A DNA stretch of 64,000 nt, taken from contig NZ_CP064032.1 of assembly GCF_049532905.1 (NCBI RefSeq), forward strand, positions 744,001 through 808,000. The letters run 5' to 3'. The stretch comes from Dyella_B nitratireducens (GTDB lineage Bacteria > Pseudomonadota > Gammaproteobacteria > Xanthomonadales > Rhodanobacteraceae). Position numbers and translations under genes: made by a program. Positions within the stretch are counted from its first letter, which is position 1, and every line of letters begins with the position of its first letter. Shown piece by piece: positions 32,459 to 41,397 of the stretch. The notes under the pieces are model-generated. The model ran no database searches. It had not been told where the DNA came from and saw nothing but the letters and a program-made list of their open reading frames with translations.

Positions 32459-33199
32459 ATGAGCACATTGAAGGGTGAAATTGCACTGGTTACCGGCGCC
32501 AGCCGCGGTATTGGTGCAGCTATTGCCGATGAACTGGCCGCCATGGGCGCTACGGTTATTGGAACCGCGACAACGGAATCAGGCGCAGCAGCGATCGAAG
32601 CGCGACTTGCTCCGCACGGTGGACATGGGCGTGTACTGAACGTCACTGACGCCGCAGCCGTGGATGCACTGATCGATGAGATCACCAAGCAGCACGGTGC
32701 GGTATCGATCCTCGTCAATAACGCCGGCATCACGCGCGACCAATTGCTGATGCGCATGCGTGACGAAGATTGGCAGGCCATTTTGGACACCAATCTCACG
32801 TCGGTTTATCGGCTGTCCAAAGCCGTGATGCGCGGCATGATGAAGGCGCGCAAGGGCCGCATCATTTCGATTGCTTCGGTGATTGGTCTTACCGGTAATC
32901 CGGGGCAGGCTAATTACGCCGCGGCCAAGGCGGGCATCATTGCGTTTTCCAAGTCGCTGGCGCGCGAGATCGGTTCGCGCAACATCACTGTCAACGTGGT
33001 CGCGCCGGGTTTTATCGACACAGACATGACCCGCGGTCTGCCGGAAGAGTCCAAACAGACCCTGCTTGGCCAGATTGCATTGGGCCGGCTCGGTGAGGCC
33101 AGCGACATCGCCAAGGCGGTAGGCTTCCTGGCATCGCCGGCAGCGGCCTATATCACGGGTGAGACTTTGCACGTCAATGGCGGCATGTACATGCCGTAA
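32459..33199 (+). CDS. fabG: 3-oxoacyl-ACP reductase
   Basis: A 246-residue NADPH-dependent short-chain dehydrogenase doing the first reduction of each elongation round. The cofactor site is TGASRGIGAAIA, NNAG is present, and the catalytic set is S140, Y153 and K157. The C-terminal GETLHVNGGMYMP is the usual FabG ending. GAAGGA lies upstream of the ATG at 32459. A 297-bp non-coding stretch separates it from acpP. Confidence 0.96.
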   Translation: MSTLKGEIALVTGASRGIGAAIADELAAMGATVIGTATTESGAAAIEARLAPHGGHGRVLNVTDAAAVDALIDEITKQHGAVSILVNNAGITRDQLLMRMRDEDWQAILDTNLTSVYRLSKAVMRGMMKARKGRIISIASVIGLTGNPGQANYAAAKAGIIAFSKSLAREIGSRNITVNVVAPGFIDTDMTRGLPEESKQTLLGQIALGRLGEASDIAKAVGFLASPAAAYITGETLHVNGGMYMP

Positions 33200-33401
33200 T
33201 GAGGCGGACGAACGGCCCGGCTTGAAAAGCATAGGGCAGGCACAAGCTCCTGTCGGACGGCGCATGGTCTTGTTTGAAACTTGTTAGCCCGGCCGAAGGC
33301 GGTAGAAACAGAAACAAAAAAGTCGTCACGGGGTTCATTTTGGGCGACAATCGCGGCCTCGCGCCGTGTGGAACCCGCGGCGGCTTGTATTCCTGGCATA
33401 A

Positions 33402-33431
33402 TTGGCGGCTTCGCGGCTTAGCCACTACAAT
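33402..33431 (+). promoter_or_regulatory. Candidate acpP promoter
   Basis: TTGGCG (33402-33407), an 18-bp spacer and TACAAT (33426-33431) lie 65 bp before the acpP ATG. An extended -10 form TGGCATAAT ending at 33402 is an alternative. The 297-bp gap (33200-33496) shows no gene otherwise. Strong separate expression of acpP is expected because acyl carrier protein is very abundant. Confidence 0.45.
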
Positions 33432-33496
33432 GCCGCAGACTTTGCCGGCGGAAACCCGGCAAACGGACTAATTTCCCCTTGGGAGGCAAAGGCAAC

Positions 33497-33736
33497 ATGA
33501 GCACCATCGAAGAACGCGTCAAGAAAATCGTCGTCGAGCAGCTTGGCGTGAAGGAAGACGAGGTCACTCCGAACGCTTCGTTCGTAGACGATCTGGGCGC
33601 GGATTCGCTGGACACGGTCGAGCTGGTGATGGCGCTCGAAGAGGAATTCGAAACCGAAATTCCCGACGAGGAAGCCGAGAAGATCACGACCGTGCAGCAG
33701 GCTGTCGATTACATCAAGGCCCATTCCAAGGAGTGA
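33497..33736 (+). CDS. acpP: Acyl carrier protein
   Basis: A 79-residue acidic four-helix protein. S37 in the GADSLDT motif takes the phosphopantetheine arm. The sequence is close to the E. coli protein (IEERVKKIVVEQLGV; DLGADSLDTVELVMALEEEF). Strong TTGGGAGG upstream of the ATG. A terminator follows. Confidence 0.98.
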   Translation: MSTIEERVKKIVVEQLGVKEDEVTPNASFVDDLGADSLDTVELVMALEEEFETEIPDEEAEKITTVQQAVDYIKAHSKE

Positions 33737-33795
33737 TCTACGTGATGGGGCGGACACATTGTCGTCCCATGTATCTACGTAGCGAATATCGGAAG

Positions 33796-33818
33796 CTGCG
33801 CCATCTCGGCGCAGTTTT
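33796..33818 (+). terminator. Rho-independent terminator after acpP
   Basis: CTGCGCC-ATCTC-GGCGCAG followed by TTTT. It lies 60 bp after acpP and 120 bp before fabF, and would make a short acpP message, possibly with some read-through into fabF. Confidence 0.7.
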
Positions 33819-33936
33819 CGTTTCTGCATTTTGCAACGTCCGATCCCGTATGGTGTACGAGGTCGGCGCGCATCGCGATAGTCGGAAAGTGATGCCTGAA
33901 AGCTGACCTTTCCCGAACCAGTTAGGAATTCGATCC

Positions 33937-35175
33937 ATGAGCAAACGACGTGTGGTAGTAACCGGCATGGGCATCATCTCGCCGGTTGGCAACGACATCG
34001 CCACCGCCTGGAACAACATCCTCAAGGGCGTCAGCGGCATCGGCCCCGTCACGCACTTCGACGCGACGACGTATGCCACGCGCATCGCCGGGCAGGTGCG
34101 CGGTTTCGATCCGGCGCAGTGGATAGCGCCAAAAGAAATCAAGAAGATGGATCCGTTTATCCACTACGGCATCGCTGCGGGTACACAGGCCCTGCGCGAC
34201 TCCGGGCTGGAAGTGACGGAAGCTAACGCGCCGCGTATCGGCGTGGCCGTGGCGGCGGGCATTGGTGGTCTGAACACCATCGAAGACACCTCGATCGAAC
34301 TGCATGAGAAGGGGCCGCGCCGCGTGTCGCCGTTCTTCGTGCCCAGCTCTATCATCAACATGGTGTCGGGCCACCTGTCGATTATGTACGGCCTGAAGGG
34401 CCCGAACATCGCCTGTGTGACGGCATGCACCACGGGTACGCACAATATCGGCCTGGCCGCGCGCATGATTCAGTATGGCGATGCGGATGTGATGATCGCC
34501 GGTGGCGCCGAATTCGCCACCACAGGTACCGCCATGGCCGGCTTCTGCTCGGCCAAGGCCATGTCCACCCGCAACGATGAACCCACCAAGGCCAGCCGTC
34601 CGTGGGACAAGAACCGCGACGGTTTCGTGCTGTCCGATGGCGCCGGCGTGCTGGTGCTGGAGGAATACGAGCAGGCCAAGGCACGCGGCGCGAATATCTA
34701 CTGCGAATTGGTCGGCTTCGGCATGAGCGGCGACGCGTACCACATCACCGCGCCCAGCGAGGGCGGCGAAGGTGCGGCGCGCTGTATGGCCGCGGCTCTG
34801 CGCGATGGCGGCATCAATCCCACTGACGTGCAGTACGTCAATGCGCACGGCACCTCAACGCCGCTAGGTGACCTGGGCGAAGTCCTGGCCGCCAAGAGCG
34901 TGTTCGGCGATCACGCGTACAGGTTGGCGATGAGCTCTACCAAGTCCACTACCGGTCACCTGTTGGGTGCTGCGGGCGGCGTGGAAGCGATCTTCAGCAT
35001 CCTCGCCATGCGTGATCAGGTGCTGCCGCCCACCATCAATCTGGACGAACCGGGCGAAGGTTGTGATCTGGATTTCGTGCCGCACACCGCGCGCGATGCG
35101 AAGATCGACATTGCCATCTCCAACTCGTTCGGTTTTGGCGGTACCAACGGCACGCTCGCTTTCCGTCGTATCTGA
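33937..35175 (+). CDS. fabF: 3-oxoacyl-ACP synthase II
   Basis: A 412-residue condensing enzyme that elongates acyl-ACP. The triad is C164 (TACTTGTHNIG), H304 (NAHGTSTPLGD) and H341 (STTGHLLGAAG). The start RRVVVTGMGIISPVGND and end ISNSFGFGGTNGTLAFRRI are typical. TAGGAAT lies upstream of the ATG. A CCCTCCCC hairpin follows the stop by 9 bp. Confidence 0.97.
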   Translation: MSKRRVVVTGMGIISPVGNDIATAWNNILKGVSGIGPVTHFDATTYATRIAGQVRGFDPAQWIAPKEIKKMDPFIHYGIAAGTQALRDSGLEVTEANAPRIGVAVAAGIGGLNTIEDTSIELHEKGPRRVSPFFVPSSIINMVSGHLSIMYGLKGPNIACVTACTTGTHNIGLAARMIQYGDADVMIAGGAEFATTGTAMAGFCSAKAMSTRNDEPTKASRPWDKNRDGFVLSDGAGVLVLEEYEQAKARGANIYCELVGFGMSGDAYHITAPSEGGEGAARCMAAALRDGGINPTDVQYVNAHGTSTPLGDLGEVLAAKSVFGDHAYRLAMSSTKSTTGHLLGAAGGVEAIFSILAMRDQVLPPTINLDEPGEGCDLDFVPHTARDAKIDIAISNSFGFGGTNGTLAFRRI

Positions 35176-35184
35176 AGCTTGGAC

Positions 35185-35210
35185 TCCCTCCCCTGAAAAC
35201 AGGGGAGGGA
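35185..35210. repeat. CCCTCCCC/GGGGAGGG hairpin
   Basis: TCCCTCCCCTG pairs with CAGGGGAGGGA around AAAA. It belongs to the same loose family as the hairpins near 21030, 62045 and 62572. It separates fabF from pabB and could stall transcription, but no T-tract follows. Confidence 0.6.
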
Positions 35211-35246
35211 CAAAACGCTGCTTGATGGTGATCTGAGAAAAGTTTA

Positions 35247-36596
35247 GTGACTTGCTCGATTCGCACCTTCGCCGGCCGGCGCGATCTGCTCGCGCCGGCC
35301 GCTGCATTTCCAGGGCGCTATCCGGCGCTGCTGGAAAGCGTGACGCGCGCGAACGCACATGCGCGCTACGACATCTTGTTTGCGTTTCCGCAATCCACAT
35401 TGATGTTGACGTCCGACGGCCTGGTGCACGAGCCAGACGGACGCGTGCATGCCGGCCGCTTTCTTGATGCGCTCGATGCAGCATGGCGTGCAGAACGCTT
35501 GCCGCAAGGCCATGATGACGGGCTGCCGTTTCATGGTGGCTGGGTGATGTTGCTGGCGTACGAATTGGCGGCAGAAATCGAGCCGACGCTGCGCTTACGT
35601 TATTCGCAGCCATTGCCCGTAGCGCTGGCATTGCGCTGTCCGGCTGCCATCATCGTCGACCATCTGCGCGAACGCACCATTCTGGTAGCGGAAGCAGGGC
35701 AGGACAGTTTGCTGGACGCGATGGAAGCCGATCTTTCCGTCATGCCGGTCACCGCACCGCTCGCGATTCCGGAAATGGTCGAGGAAGATGCGCCAACGCG
35801 TTTCCTCGATGGTGTCGCGTGTGTGCACGAACATCTCCATGCTGGCGATCTATTCCAGGCGAATCTTTCGCGTGCATGGCGTGCGCATTTTGAAGAAGCA
35901 CCATCTGCCGCTAGCCTTTATGCCGCCCTGCGCCGTGCCAATCCCGCGCCATTCGCGGGGTTGTTGCAACAGCAGGGTTGGGCGGTGGTTAGTTCATCGC
36001 CAGAGCGTCTGGTCGAAGCGCGGCGCGGCGTGGTGCAAACGCGTCCCATTGCCGGCACGCGGCCGCGTGTGGAGGGCGATGACGAGCTGGCACGCATCCG
36101 TGAACTCACTGCGCATCCCAAGGAACGTGCCGAGCACGTGATGCTGATTGATCTGGAGCGCAATGACCTGGGGCGCGTATGCAAGCCGGGTACGGTGGAA
36201 GTGAACGAGTTGATGGTGGTGGAGAGCTACGCACACGTGCATCACATCGTCTCCAATGTGCGCGGACGATTGCGCGAAGGCGTTACGCCAGGGCAAGTGA
36301 TCGCAGCGACATTCCCGGGTGGCACCATCACCGGCTGTCCCAAAGTGCGTTGCATGGAAATCATCGCTACGCTGGAGGACGCGCCACGCGGCGCCTACAC
36401 GGGCGCGCTGGGCTATCTCGACCGCAATGGCGATCTCGATCTGAACATCCTGATTCGCACACTGACCTTGCATGGCAAGGATGTCAGTCTGCGTGCGGGC
36501 GCTGGCATTGTGGCCGATTCCGACGCAGCAAAGGAACTGGACGAAACACGCGCCAAGGCACGCGGCATGCTTCGCGCCTTGGGAGTGGCCGGGTGA
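35247..36596 (+). CDS. pabB: Aminodeoxychorismate synthase component I
   Basis: A 449-residue chorismate-binding enzyme that makes 4-amino-4-deoxychorismate for folate. The C-terminal chorismate domain shows SSSPERLVEARRGVVQTRPI, KERAEHVMLIDLERNDLGRV, ATFPGGTITGCPKVRCMEII and GAYTGALGYLDRNGDLDLNI. The motif that is often PIKGT in PabB is PIAGT here, as in anthranilate synthase. The directly coupled pabC (TGATG) argues for the PAB assignment. Start is GTG 35247 with GAGAAAAG upstream. No pabA glutaminase gene is in the window. Confidence 0.85.
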   Translation: MTCSIRTFAGRRDLLAPAAAFPGRYPALLESVTRANAHARYDILFAFPQSTLMLTSDGLVHEPDGRVHAGRFLDALDAAWRAERLPQGHDDGLPFHGGWVMLLAYELAAEIEPTLRLRYSQPLPVALALRCPAAIIVDHLRERTILVAEAGQDSLLDAMEADLSVMPVTAPLAIPEMVEEDAPTRFLDGVACVHEHLHAGDLFQANLSRAWRAHFEEAPSAASLYAALRRANPAPFAGLLQQQGWAVVSSSPERLVEARRGVVQTRPIAGTRPRVEGDDELARIRELTAHPKERAEHVMLIDLERNDLGRVCKPGTVEVNELMVVESYAHVHHIVSNVRGRLREGVTPGQVIAATFPGGTITGCPKVRCMEIIATLEDAPRGAYTGALGYLDRNGDLDLNILIRTLTLHGKDVSLRAGAGIVADSDAAKELDETRAKARGMLRALGVAG

Positions 36597-37411
36597 TGCT
36601 GCTGATCAACGGCCAGCCGTGCGACAGCGTTTCGGCGCTCGATCGCGGCTTGAGTTATGGCGATGGTTTGTTCGAAACGATTCGCTTCGAGCAAGGCAAA
36701 GCACCGTTGTGGAGCCGGCATATGCAACGCCTGGCGACGGGTTGCGAACGCTTGGGCATGCCTGCGCCAGATGCCGCACTGATTTGGCAAGAGGCACAGC
36801 AGGTTACTGACAAGCTGGCGCAGTGCGTCTTGCGCATCACCTTGACGCGCGGTCTTGGCGAGCGCGGCTACGCACCGCCGATACAGGTATCGCCAACGCG
36901 TATCGTTGTTGCGTTTCCCATGCCTGTGGTATCCCGCACACTTTACCTGGAAGGTGTTCGCCTGCACCGCTGTCACACCACGCTGGCCGACCAACCGTTG
37001 CTCGCCGGTATCAAGCATCTCAATCGTCTTGAGCAAGTGCTGGCGCGCGCGGAATGGAGCGATCCGGCCATCAGCGAAGGTCTGGTCTGCGACAGCCACG
37101 GGAACGTGATCTCAGCGACGGCTGCCAATCTTTTTGCTGTCATCGATGGTGTGCTGGTTACGCCATCGGTGGATCGTTGCGGGGTGGCCGGGGTGGCTAG
37201 GGCGGCCATCCTCGAAGCTTTTCCGAACTGCCAAGTCCGGGATGTGGCGCTGGACGAAGGCGTGCGCGCTGCCGAACTCTTCCTCAGTTCCAGTGTTCGC
37301 GGCATCCTGCCTGTTCAGGCGGTGGGCGATACCGTGTACGCTCCCGGTCCGGTCGTCCGCGCCATGCAGCAGCATTGGCGTGACCTGGGGTTCGCGATGG
37401 AGCAGGCATGA
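36596..37411 (+). CDS. pabC: Aminodeoxychorismate lyase
   Basis: A 271-residue fold-type IV PLP enzyme that converts aminodeoxychorismate to p-aminobenzoate and pyruvate. The start LLINGQPCDSVSALDRGLSY and YGDGLFETIR, the PLP lysine in LLAGIKHLNRLEQVLA, and ISATAANLF are typical. The ATG at 36596 shares a base with the pabB stop (TGATG), and the mltG start overlaps its own stop (ATGA). The order fabF-pabC-mltG-tmk-holB matches the classical cluster. Confidence 0.94.
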   Translation: MLLINGQPCDSVSALDRGLSYGDGLFETIRFEQGKAPLWSRHMQRLATGCERLGMPAPDAALIWQEAQQVTDKLAQCVLRITLTRGLGERGYAPPIQVSPTRIVVAFPMPVVSRTLYLEGVRLHRCHTTLADQPLLAGIKHLNRLEQVLARAEWSDPAISEGLVCDSHGNVISATAANLFAVIDGVLVTPSVDRCGVAGVARAAILEAFPNCQVRDVALDEGVRAAELFLSSSVRGILPVQAVGDTVYAPGPVVRAMQQHWRDLGFAMEQA

Positions 37412-38448
37412 GTCGAAGCGGTACACAAGAGGGGCGCGTCTCGTGGCGTCTGCTGCTGGTCATCTTGCTGTTGGCGTTCGTAATCGCCGCCGGATGGTTC
37501 TGGCACGATTTCTCGCGTTTTGCGGTGACGCCGCTGCGCGTCAGTGCGACCGGCGAGAGCGTGGACATCGAGCGCGGCACGAGTTTCAAAGACATCGTGC
37601 ATCAGCTGCGCTCGCAAGGTCTCACCACGTCCTCGCCGCTGTACTGGCGTGTGCTGGCGGAGAAAATGCACGTAGCCGGCCGCTTGCATGCGGGCGAATA
37701 CGCTGTCACGCAGGGCATCACGCCGGAGCAGTTGCTCACCGCCATGGCACAAGGCAAGGTGATGCAGCGCGACGTCACCATTGTCGACGGCTGGACTTTC
37801 CGCGACGTGCTGCAGGCTCTCGCCAAGGCCGACAAGTTGAAGCACGAAACCAGCGGTCTCGATGATGCTGCCATCATGCAAAAAATTGGAGCGCCGGGTG
37901 AAAAACCAGAAGGGCGTTTCTTGCCGGAAACTTATGCATATGTGAAAGGCGATAGTGACCTCGACATTCTGCGTCGTGCAAACGAGGCGATGAAGAAGAC
38001 GCTGGCATCGCTGTGGGAACAGCGCGACCCCAATCTCCCGCTGGCGGCGCCGTACGATGCGTTGATTCTTGCTTCCATCATCGAAAAGGAAACCGGCCGC
38101 GCTGATGAGCGCCCACGTGTTGCCGGCGTTTTCATTCGCCGCTTGCAAAAGAACATGTTGCTGCAGACCGATCCTACAGTGATCTACGGTATGGGCAGCA
38201 ACTACACCGGCAATATCCACAAGAGCGATCTGACCACGGATACGCCTTACAACACCTATACGCGGCCCGGCTTGCCGCCCACGCCCATTGCCATGCCTGG
38301 CAAGCCGGCGATCGAGGCGGCCTTGCATCCTGCTGCGGGGGATGCGCTGTACTTCGTTGCGCGCGGCGATGGCACGCATGTGTTCGCCAGCACGCTGGAA
38401 GAGCAGAACCGCCATGTCGCCTGCTATCAGTTGAAGCGTTGCCAATGA
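37408..38448 (+). CDS. mltG: Endolytic murein transglycosylase MltG
   Basis: A 346-residue inner-membrane protein (YceG family) that cuts nascent glycan strands. One N-terminal helix (LLLVILLLAFVIAAGWFW, residues ~15-32), then a LysM-like part with GTSFKDIVHQLRSQGL, and the catalytic domain with E226 in ASIIEKETG, LLQTDPTVIYG and YNTYTRPGLPPTPI. It is coupled to pabC and tmk at both ends. Confidence 0.95.
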   Translation: MSRSGTQEGRVSWRLLLVILLLAFVIAAGWFWHDFSRFAVTPLRVSATGESVDIERGTSFKDIVHQLRSQGLTTSSPLYWRVLAEKMHVAGRLHAGEYAVTQGITPEQLLTAMAQGKVMQRDVTIVDGWTFRDVLQALAKADKLKHETSGLDDAAIMQKIGAPGEKPEGRFLPETYAYVKGDSDLDILRRANEAMKKTLASLWEQRDPNLPLAAPYDALILASIIEKETGRADERPRVAGVFIRRLQKNMLLQTDPTVIYGMGSNYTGNIHKSDLTTDTPYNTYTRPGLPPTPIAMPGKPAIEAALHPAAGDALYFVARGDGTHVFASTLEEQNRHVACYQLKRCQ

Positions 38449-39077
38449 GCCAGCGCGGACGTTTCATTTCCTTGGAAGGCGGTGAAGGTGCAGGCAAGAG
38501 CACCTTGTTCGGTAGTTTGCGTGATTATTTTCAACAGCGTGGCGTACAGCTGCTGCAAGTGCGTGAGCCCGGCGGTACGCCGTTGGGTGAAGCGATTCGT
38601 TCGTTGGTACTCGATCCTGCTCATGCGGCCATCAGCGCGGAAAGCGAATTGCTGCTGATGTTCGCCTCGCGTGCGCAATTGGTGCGCGAACACATTCGGC
38701 CTGCGCTGGAAGCAGGGCAGTGGGTGCTGTGCGATCGCTACGTGGATGCCAGTTATGCGTACCAGGGCGGTGGGCGTGGTCAGCCGATTGAGCGCATTGC
38801 CGAATTGGAGCGCTGGGCATGCGATGGCGTGATGCCGGATCTCACTTTGTTGCTCGATCTGCCGGTGTCGACGGGGCGTGCACGCGCGGCCGGCCGAGGT
38901 GTCGCTGATCGTATCGAGACTGAAGCTGATGCGTTCTTCGAGCGCGTGCGCCGGGTATATCGCGATCGCGCACAGGCAGAGCCGCAACGGTTTCGTGTGA
39001 TCGATGCCAGCCTGCCAGCAGATCAAGTATTGCAGGCCGCCATCGCGGCGACGGCACATTTGTTCGAGGCAAGTTGA
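38445..39077 (+). CDS. tmk: Thymidylate kinase
   Basis: A 210-residue dTMP kinase. The P-loop GGEGAGKST is at residues 12-20, the DRx motif is in LCDRYVDASYAYQGGGRG and the lid region is ARAAGRGVADRIETE. The ATG at 38445 overlaps the mltG stop (ATGA), and the next gene starts on the last base of its stop (TGATG). Confidence 0.96.
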   Translation: MSQRGRFISLEGGEGAGKSTLFGSLRDYFQQRGVQLLQVREPGGTPLGEAIRSLVLDPAHAAISAESELLLMFASRAQLVREHIRPALEAGQWVLCDRYVDASYAYQGGGRGQPIERIAELERWACDGVMPDLTLLLDLPVSTGRARAAGRGVADRIETEADAFFERVRRVYRDRAQAEPQRFRVIDASLPADQVLQAAIAATAHLFEAS

Positions 39078-40012
39078 TGAGCATTCCTTCCTGGCATGCC
39101 GAGCTTTGGACGCGCCTGCAGGCGCGTCGCCAACGCGATGCCTTGCCGCACGCGTTATTGCTGTGCGGACCGCAAGGCTTGGGTAAGCGTGATTTTCTCC
39201 GCCGCTTCGTGCGCGGTTTGCTTTGCCAGCATCCGCAGGATGGTGACGCTTGCGGTACGTGCCGCAGTTGCTTGTTGTTCGACGCGGGTACGCATCCGGA
39301 TTACGTCGCACTGACGTATGGCTTGCGCAAGGATGGCGTGCAGCGCCAGGACATCGTGGTGGATCAGATTCGCGAGCTATCTGCGCGGCTTGCTACGGCG
39401 AGCCAATTCGGCGGCTGGCAGGTTGCCAGTATTGATCCTGCTGATGCGATGAACTCTGCAGCCGCCAACGCCTTGTTGAAAACGCTGGAAGAACCCGCCT
39501 CGCAAACCATGCTGATTCTGGCGGCCGATGCGCCGTGGCGTATGCCAGCCACGATTCGCAGCCGTTGTCAGCGCATCGATTTCCAAGTACCGAAGCACGA
39601 AGAGTCGCTGGCCTGGTTGCAGCGCATCGGTGTGCGCGATGCTGAAGCTGCCTTGGTGGCCGCGGGCGGCAATCCAGGCCTGGCACGCATCTGGGTGGAA
39701 GAGGGTTCGCTCGCGCAGCGGCAGGAAGTCCGCAAGGATCTTGCCGCGCTGGCCTCCGGACGTGGTGATGCCATCGCGATGGGCAAGCGCTGGCTCGACG
39801 ATGCTCCCGAGCAGCGACTATGGTTTGCCGCGCAGGCTGTGGCAGATGAAATGCGTGCACGCGCCACCGCGCAAAGCACACCATTGTCCAGTTCGCTGGA
39901 TGGCGAGGGACTCATGGCGTGGTACGACGCGGCCAACCGCACGCGTGACGCATTGCGTGGTCCGCTGCGTGGCGATCTGCTCCTGCTGGAGTTGCTGGGG
40001 CGCTGGCGCTGA
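39077..40012 (+). CDS. holB: DNA polymerase III delta' subunit
   Basis: A 311-residue clamp-loader subunit. The P-loop-like LLLCGPQGLGKRDFL is present, the zinc module is C-HPQDGDACGTCRSC, then NALLKTLEEPASQTMLIL and ATIRSRCQRI (SRC). The family C-terminal helical collar follows. It complements dnaX of the same window within the clamp loader. The start of the PIG-L gene shares a base with its stop (TGATG). Confidence 0.93.
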   Translation: MSIPSWHAELWTRLQARRQRDALPHALLLCGPQGLGKRDFLRRFVRGLLCQHPQDGDACGTCRSCLLFDAGTHPDYVALTYGLRKDGVQRQDIVVDQIRELSARLATASQFGGWQVASIDPADAMNSAAANALLKTLEEPASQTMLILAADAPWRMPATIRSRCQRIDFQVPKHEESLAWLQRIGVRDAEAALVAAGGNPGLARIWVEEGSLAQRQEVRKDLAALASGRGDAIAMGKRWLDDAPEQRLWFAAQAVADEMRARATAQSTPLSSSLDGEGLMAWYDAANRTRDALRGPLRGDLLLLELLGRWR

Positions 40013-40923
40013 TGCCGCCATGGCTTGTCTCGGCGCAAACCCGCCTGCTGGTGATAGCGCCACATCCGGATGACGAGACGCTGGGCTGTGGGGTACTGCT
40101 TCAGCAAGTGTTAGCGGCAGGTGGCGACGTGTGCGTCCTGCTGCTGACCGATGGCGACAATAATCCCTGGCCTCAGCGTTATCTGGAGCGCCGTGTGCAC
40201 ATCAACGCTGCTGCGCGCCGTCGCTGGGGTGCAAAGCGTCGCGGAGAAGTGATGCAAGCGTTGAAGCGCTTGGGCGTATCGGCGTCTGCACTGTATCCGC
40301 TGGGCTGGCATGACATGGAAGTAACGAGCCGCCTGCGCAACGACGCAACTGGATCGATTGCGCCGATGCGTGCTGTCATCGAGGCGTTCCAACCCAATCT
40401 CATGTGCGGTCCGGCGTTGCGCGACAACCATCCTGATCATGGCGCCGCGCACGTACTGTGCCGGCTGGCGCTGGCTGGCATGGAACCAGCGCCTAGGCTG
40501 CTCGCTTATCCCGTCCATGGTGGCGCAGGAACGGCCGGCTATCCGATCTCGGTCGATGCCACGGCAGAACAGCATCAGCGCAAGCTGGCGGCGCTTACAG
40601 AGCACCAGACCCAGATGGCGTTGAGCGGCCAGCGCATGCTGCGCTTGGCGGATAGTCCTGAGCGTTATATGCCTGCGGACCGCAGGGAGGGAGATCGGAG
40701 CTTGCCCTGGCGGCCGCCGGCGGTGTTGCAACAATGGCTGCGACTGCTGGTGGCAACGCCTGCAGGTGTGAAGGACTGGCCATGGCCGCAGGCGCCGGTG
40801 GTACGCGGCCCCGATGGGGTGTTTCGGTTATTGGAGCAGGGTGCAGGGCCGGCCTTCGTGAAGTTGCACCTGGATTGGCCTTCACCCTGGATCTTCGATC
40901 ACTGGGGCTGGTGGGAGGTCTAG
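40012..40923 (+). CDS. PIG-L family deacetylase
   Basis: A 303-residue zinc-dependent N-deacetylase-like protein (LmbE/PIG-L). Metal site AHPDD: H18, D20 and D21 in LLVIAPHPDDETLGCG; a second site is NHPDHGAAH, and TDGDNN is present. Substrates are typically N-acetylglucosaminyl compounds. The C-terminal ~70 residues (Trp-rich, WPSPWIFDHWGWWEV) go beyond the usual domain. It is translationally coupled to holB, although this gene is not part of the standard tmk-holB-pilZ order, suggesting a later insertion. A 120-bp gap follows before pilZ. Confidence 0.9.
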   Translation: MPPWLVSAQTRLLVIAPHPDDETLGCGVLLQQVLAAGGDVCVLLLTDGDNNPWPQRYLERRVHINAAARRRWGAKRRGEVMQALKRLGVSASALYPLGWHDMEVTSRLRNDATGSIAPMRAVIEAFQPNLMCGPALRDNHPDHGAAHVLCRLALAGMEPAPRLLAYPVHGGAGTAGYPISVDATAEQHQRKLAALTEHQTQMALSGQRMLRLADSPERYMPADRREGDRSLPWRPPAVLQQWLRLLVATPAGVKDWPWPQAPVVRGPDGVFRLLEQGAGPAFVKLHLDWPSPWIFDHWGWWEV

Positions 40924-41043
40924 CCGCCGCAGGGGCATCTGCGGCTCCGGCCTTCTGAGCAGCACGTCTTTGCGCACATCCAGCCGCATGGTTAGGATGT
41001 ACTTCCATCATTCGCCGCCAGCGCTGTATCAAGGGGAGCAGGC

Positions 41044-41397
41044 ATGAACCCGGTCGCCGCCCGTCAGGGCATCATCTCGCTGAAATTCAAGGACACGGCT
41101 TCGCTGTACAACTCGTACATGCCGTTCCTGAAGCACGGCGGCCTATTTGCGCCTACTGCGCAGCGCTATTCGCTGGGTGACGAGGTGGTGCTGTTGATCA
41201 GTTTGATCGACGAGAGCGAGCGTTTGTCGGTAGCCGGCAAGGTGGTGTGGATCACTCCGATCGGTGCGCAAGGCAACCGCACCGCCGGCATCGGCGTGCA
41301 ATTCAGTGATTCCTCTGACGGTGAAGCGGCACGCGGCCGTATCGAGACCTTGCTCGCGGGCGTGCTCAACTCCGAACGTGCTACCCAAACCATGTAG
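41044..41397 (+). CDS. pilZ: PilZ-domain protein (type IV pilus PilZ)
   Basis: A 117-residue protein required for type IV pilus assembly, expected to act in the cytoplasm with PilB and FimX. The PilZ fold is indicated by ISLKFKDTASLYNSYMPFLKHGGLF, VVLLISLIDESERLSVAGKVVWITP and TAGIGVQFSD. The c-di-GMP-binding RxxxR and (D/N)xSxxG motifs are absent, as in the xanthomonad and Pseudomonas founding PilZ. AGGGGAGCAGGC precedes the ATG. The gene is the last one before the nuo operon. Confidence 0.92.
   Translation: MNPVAARQGIISLKFKDTASLYNSYMPFLKHGGLFAPTAQRYSLGDEVVLLISLIDESERLSVAGKVVWITPIGAQGNRTAGIGVQFSDSSDGEAARGRIETLLAGVLNSERATQTM

Noticed and set aside
36179..36595. N-terminal extension of pabC into pabB
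   Set aside because: The extra 139 codons lie in a different frame of the conserved chorismate domain; the ATG at 36596 gives the complete standard enzyme.
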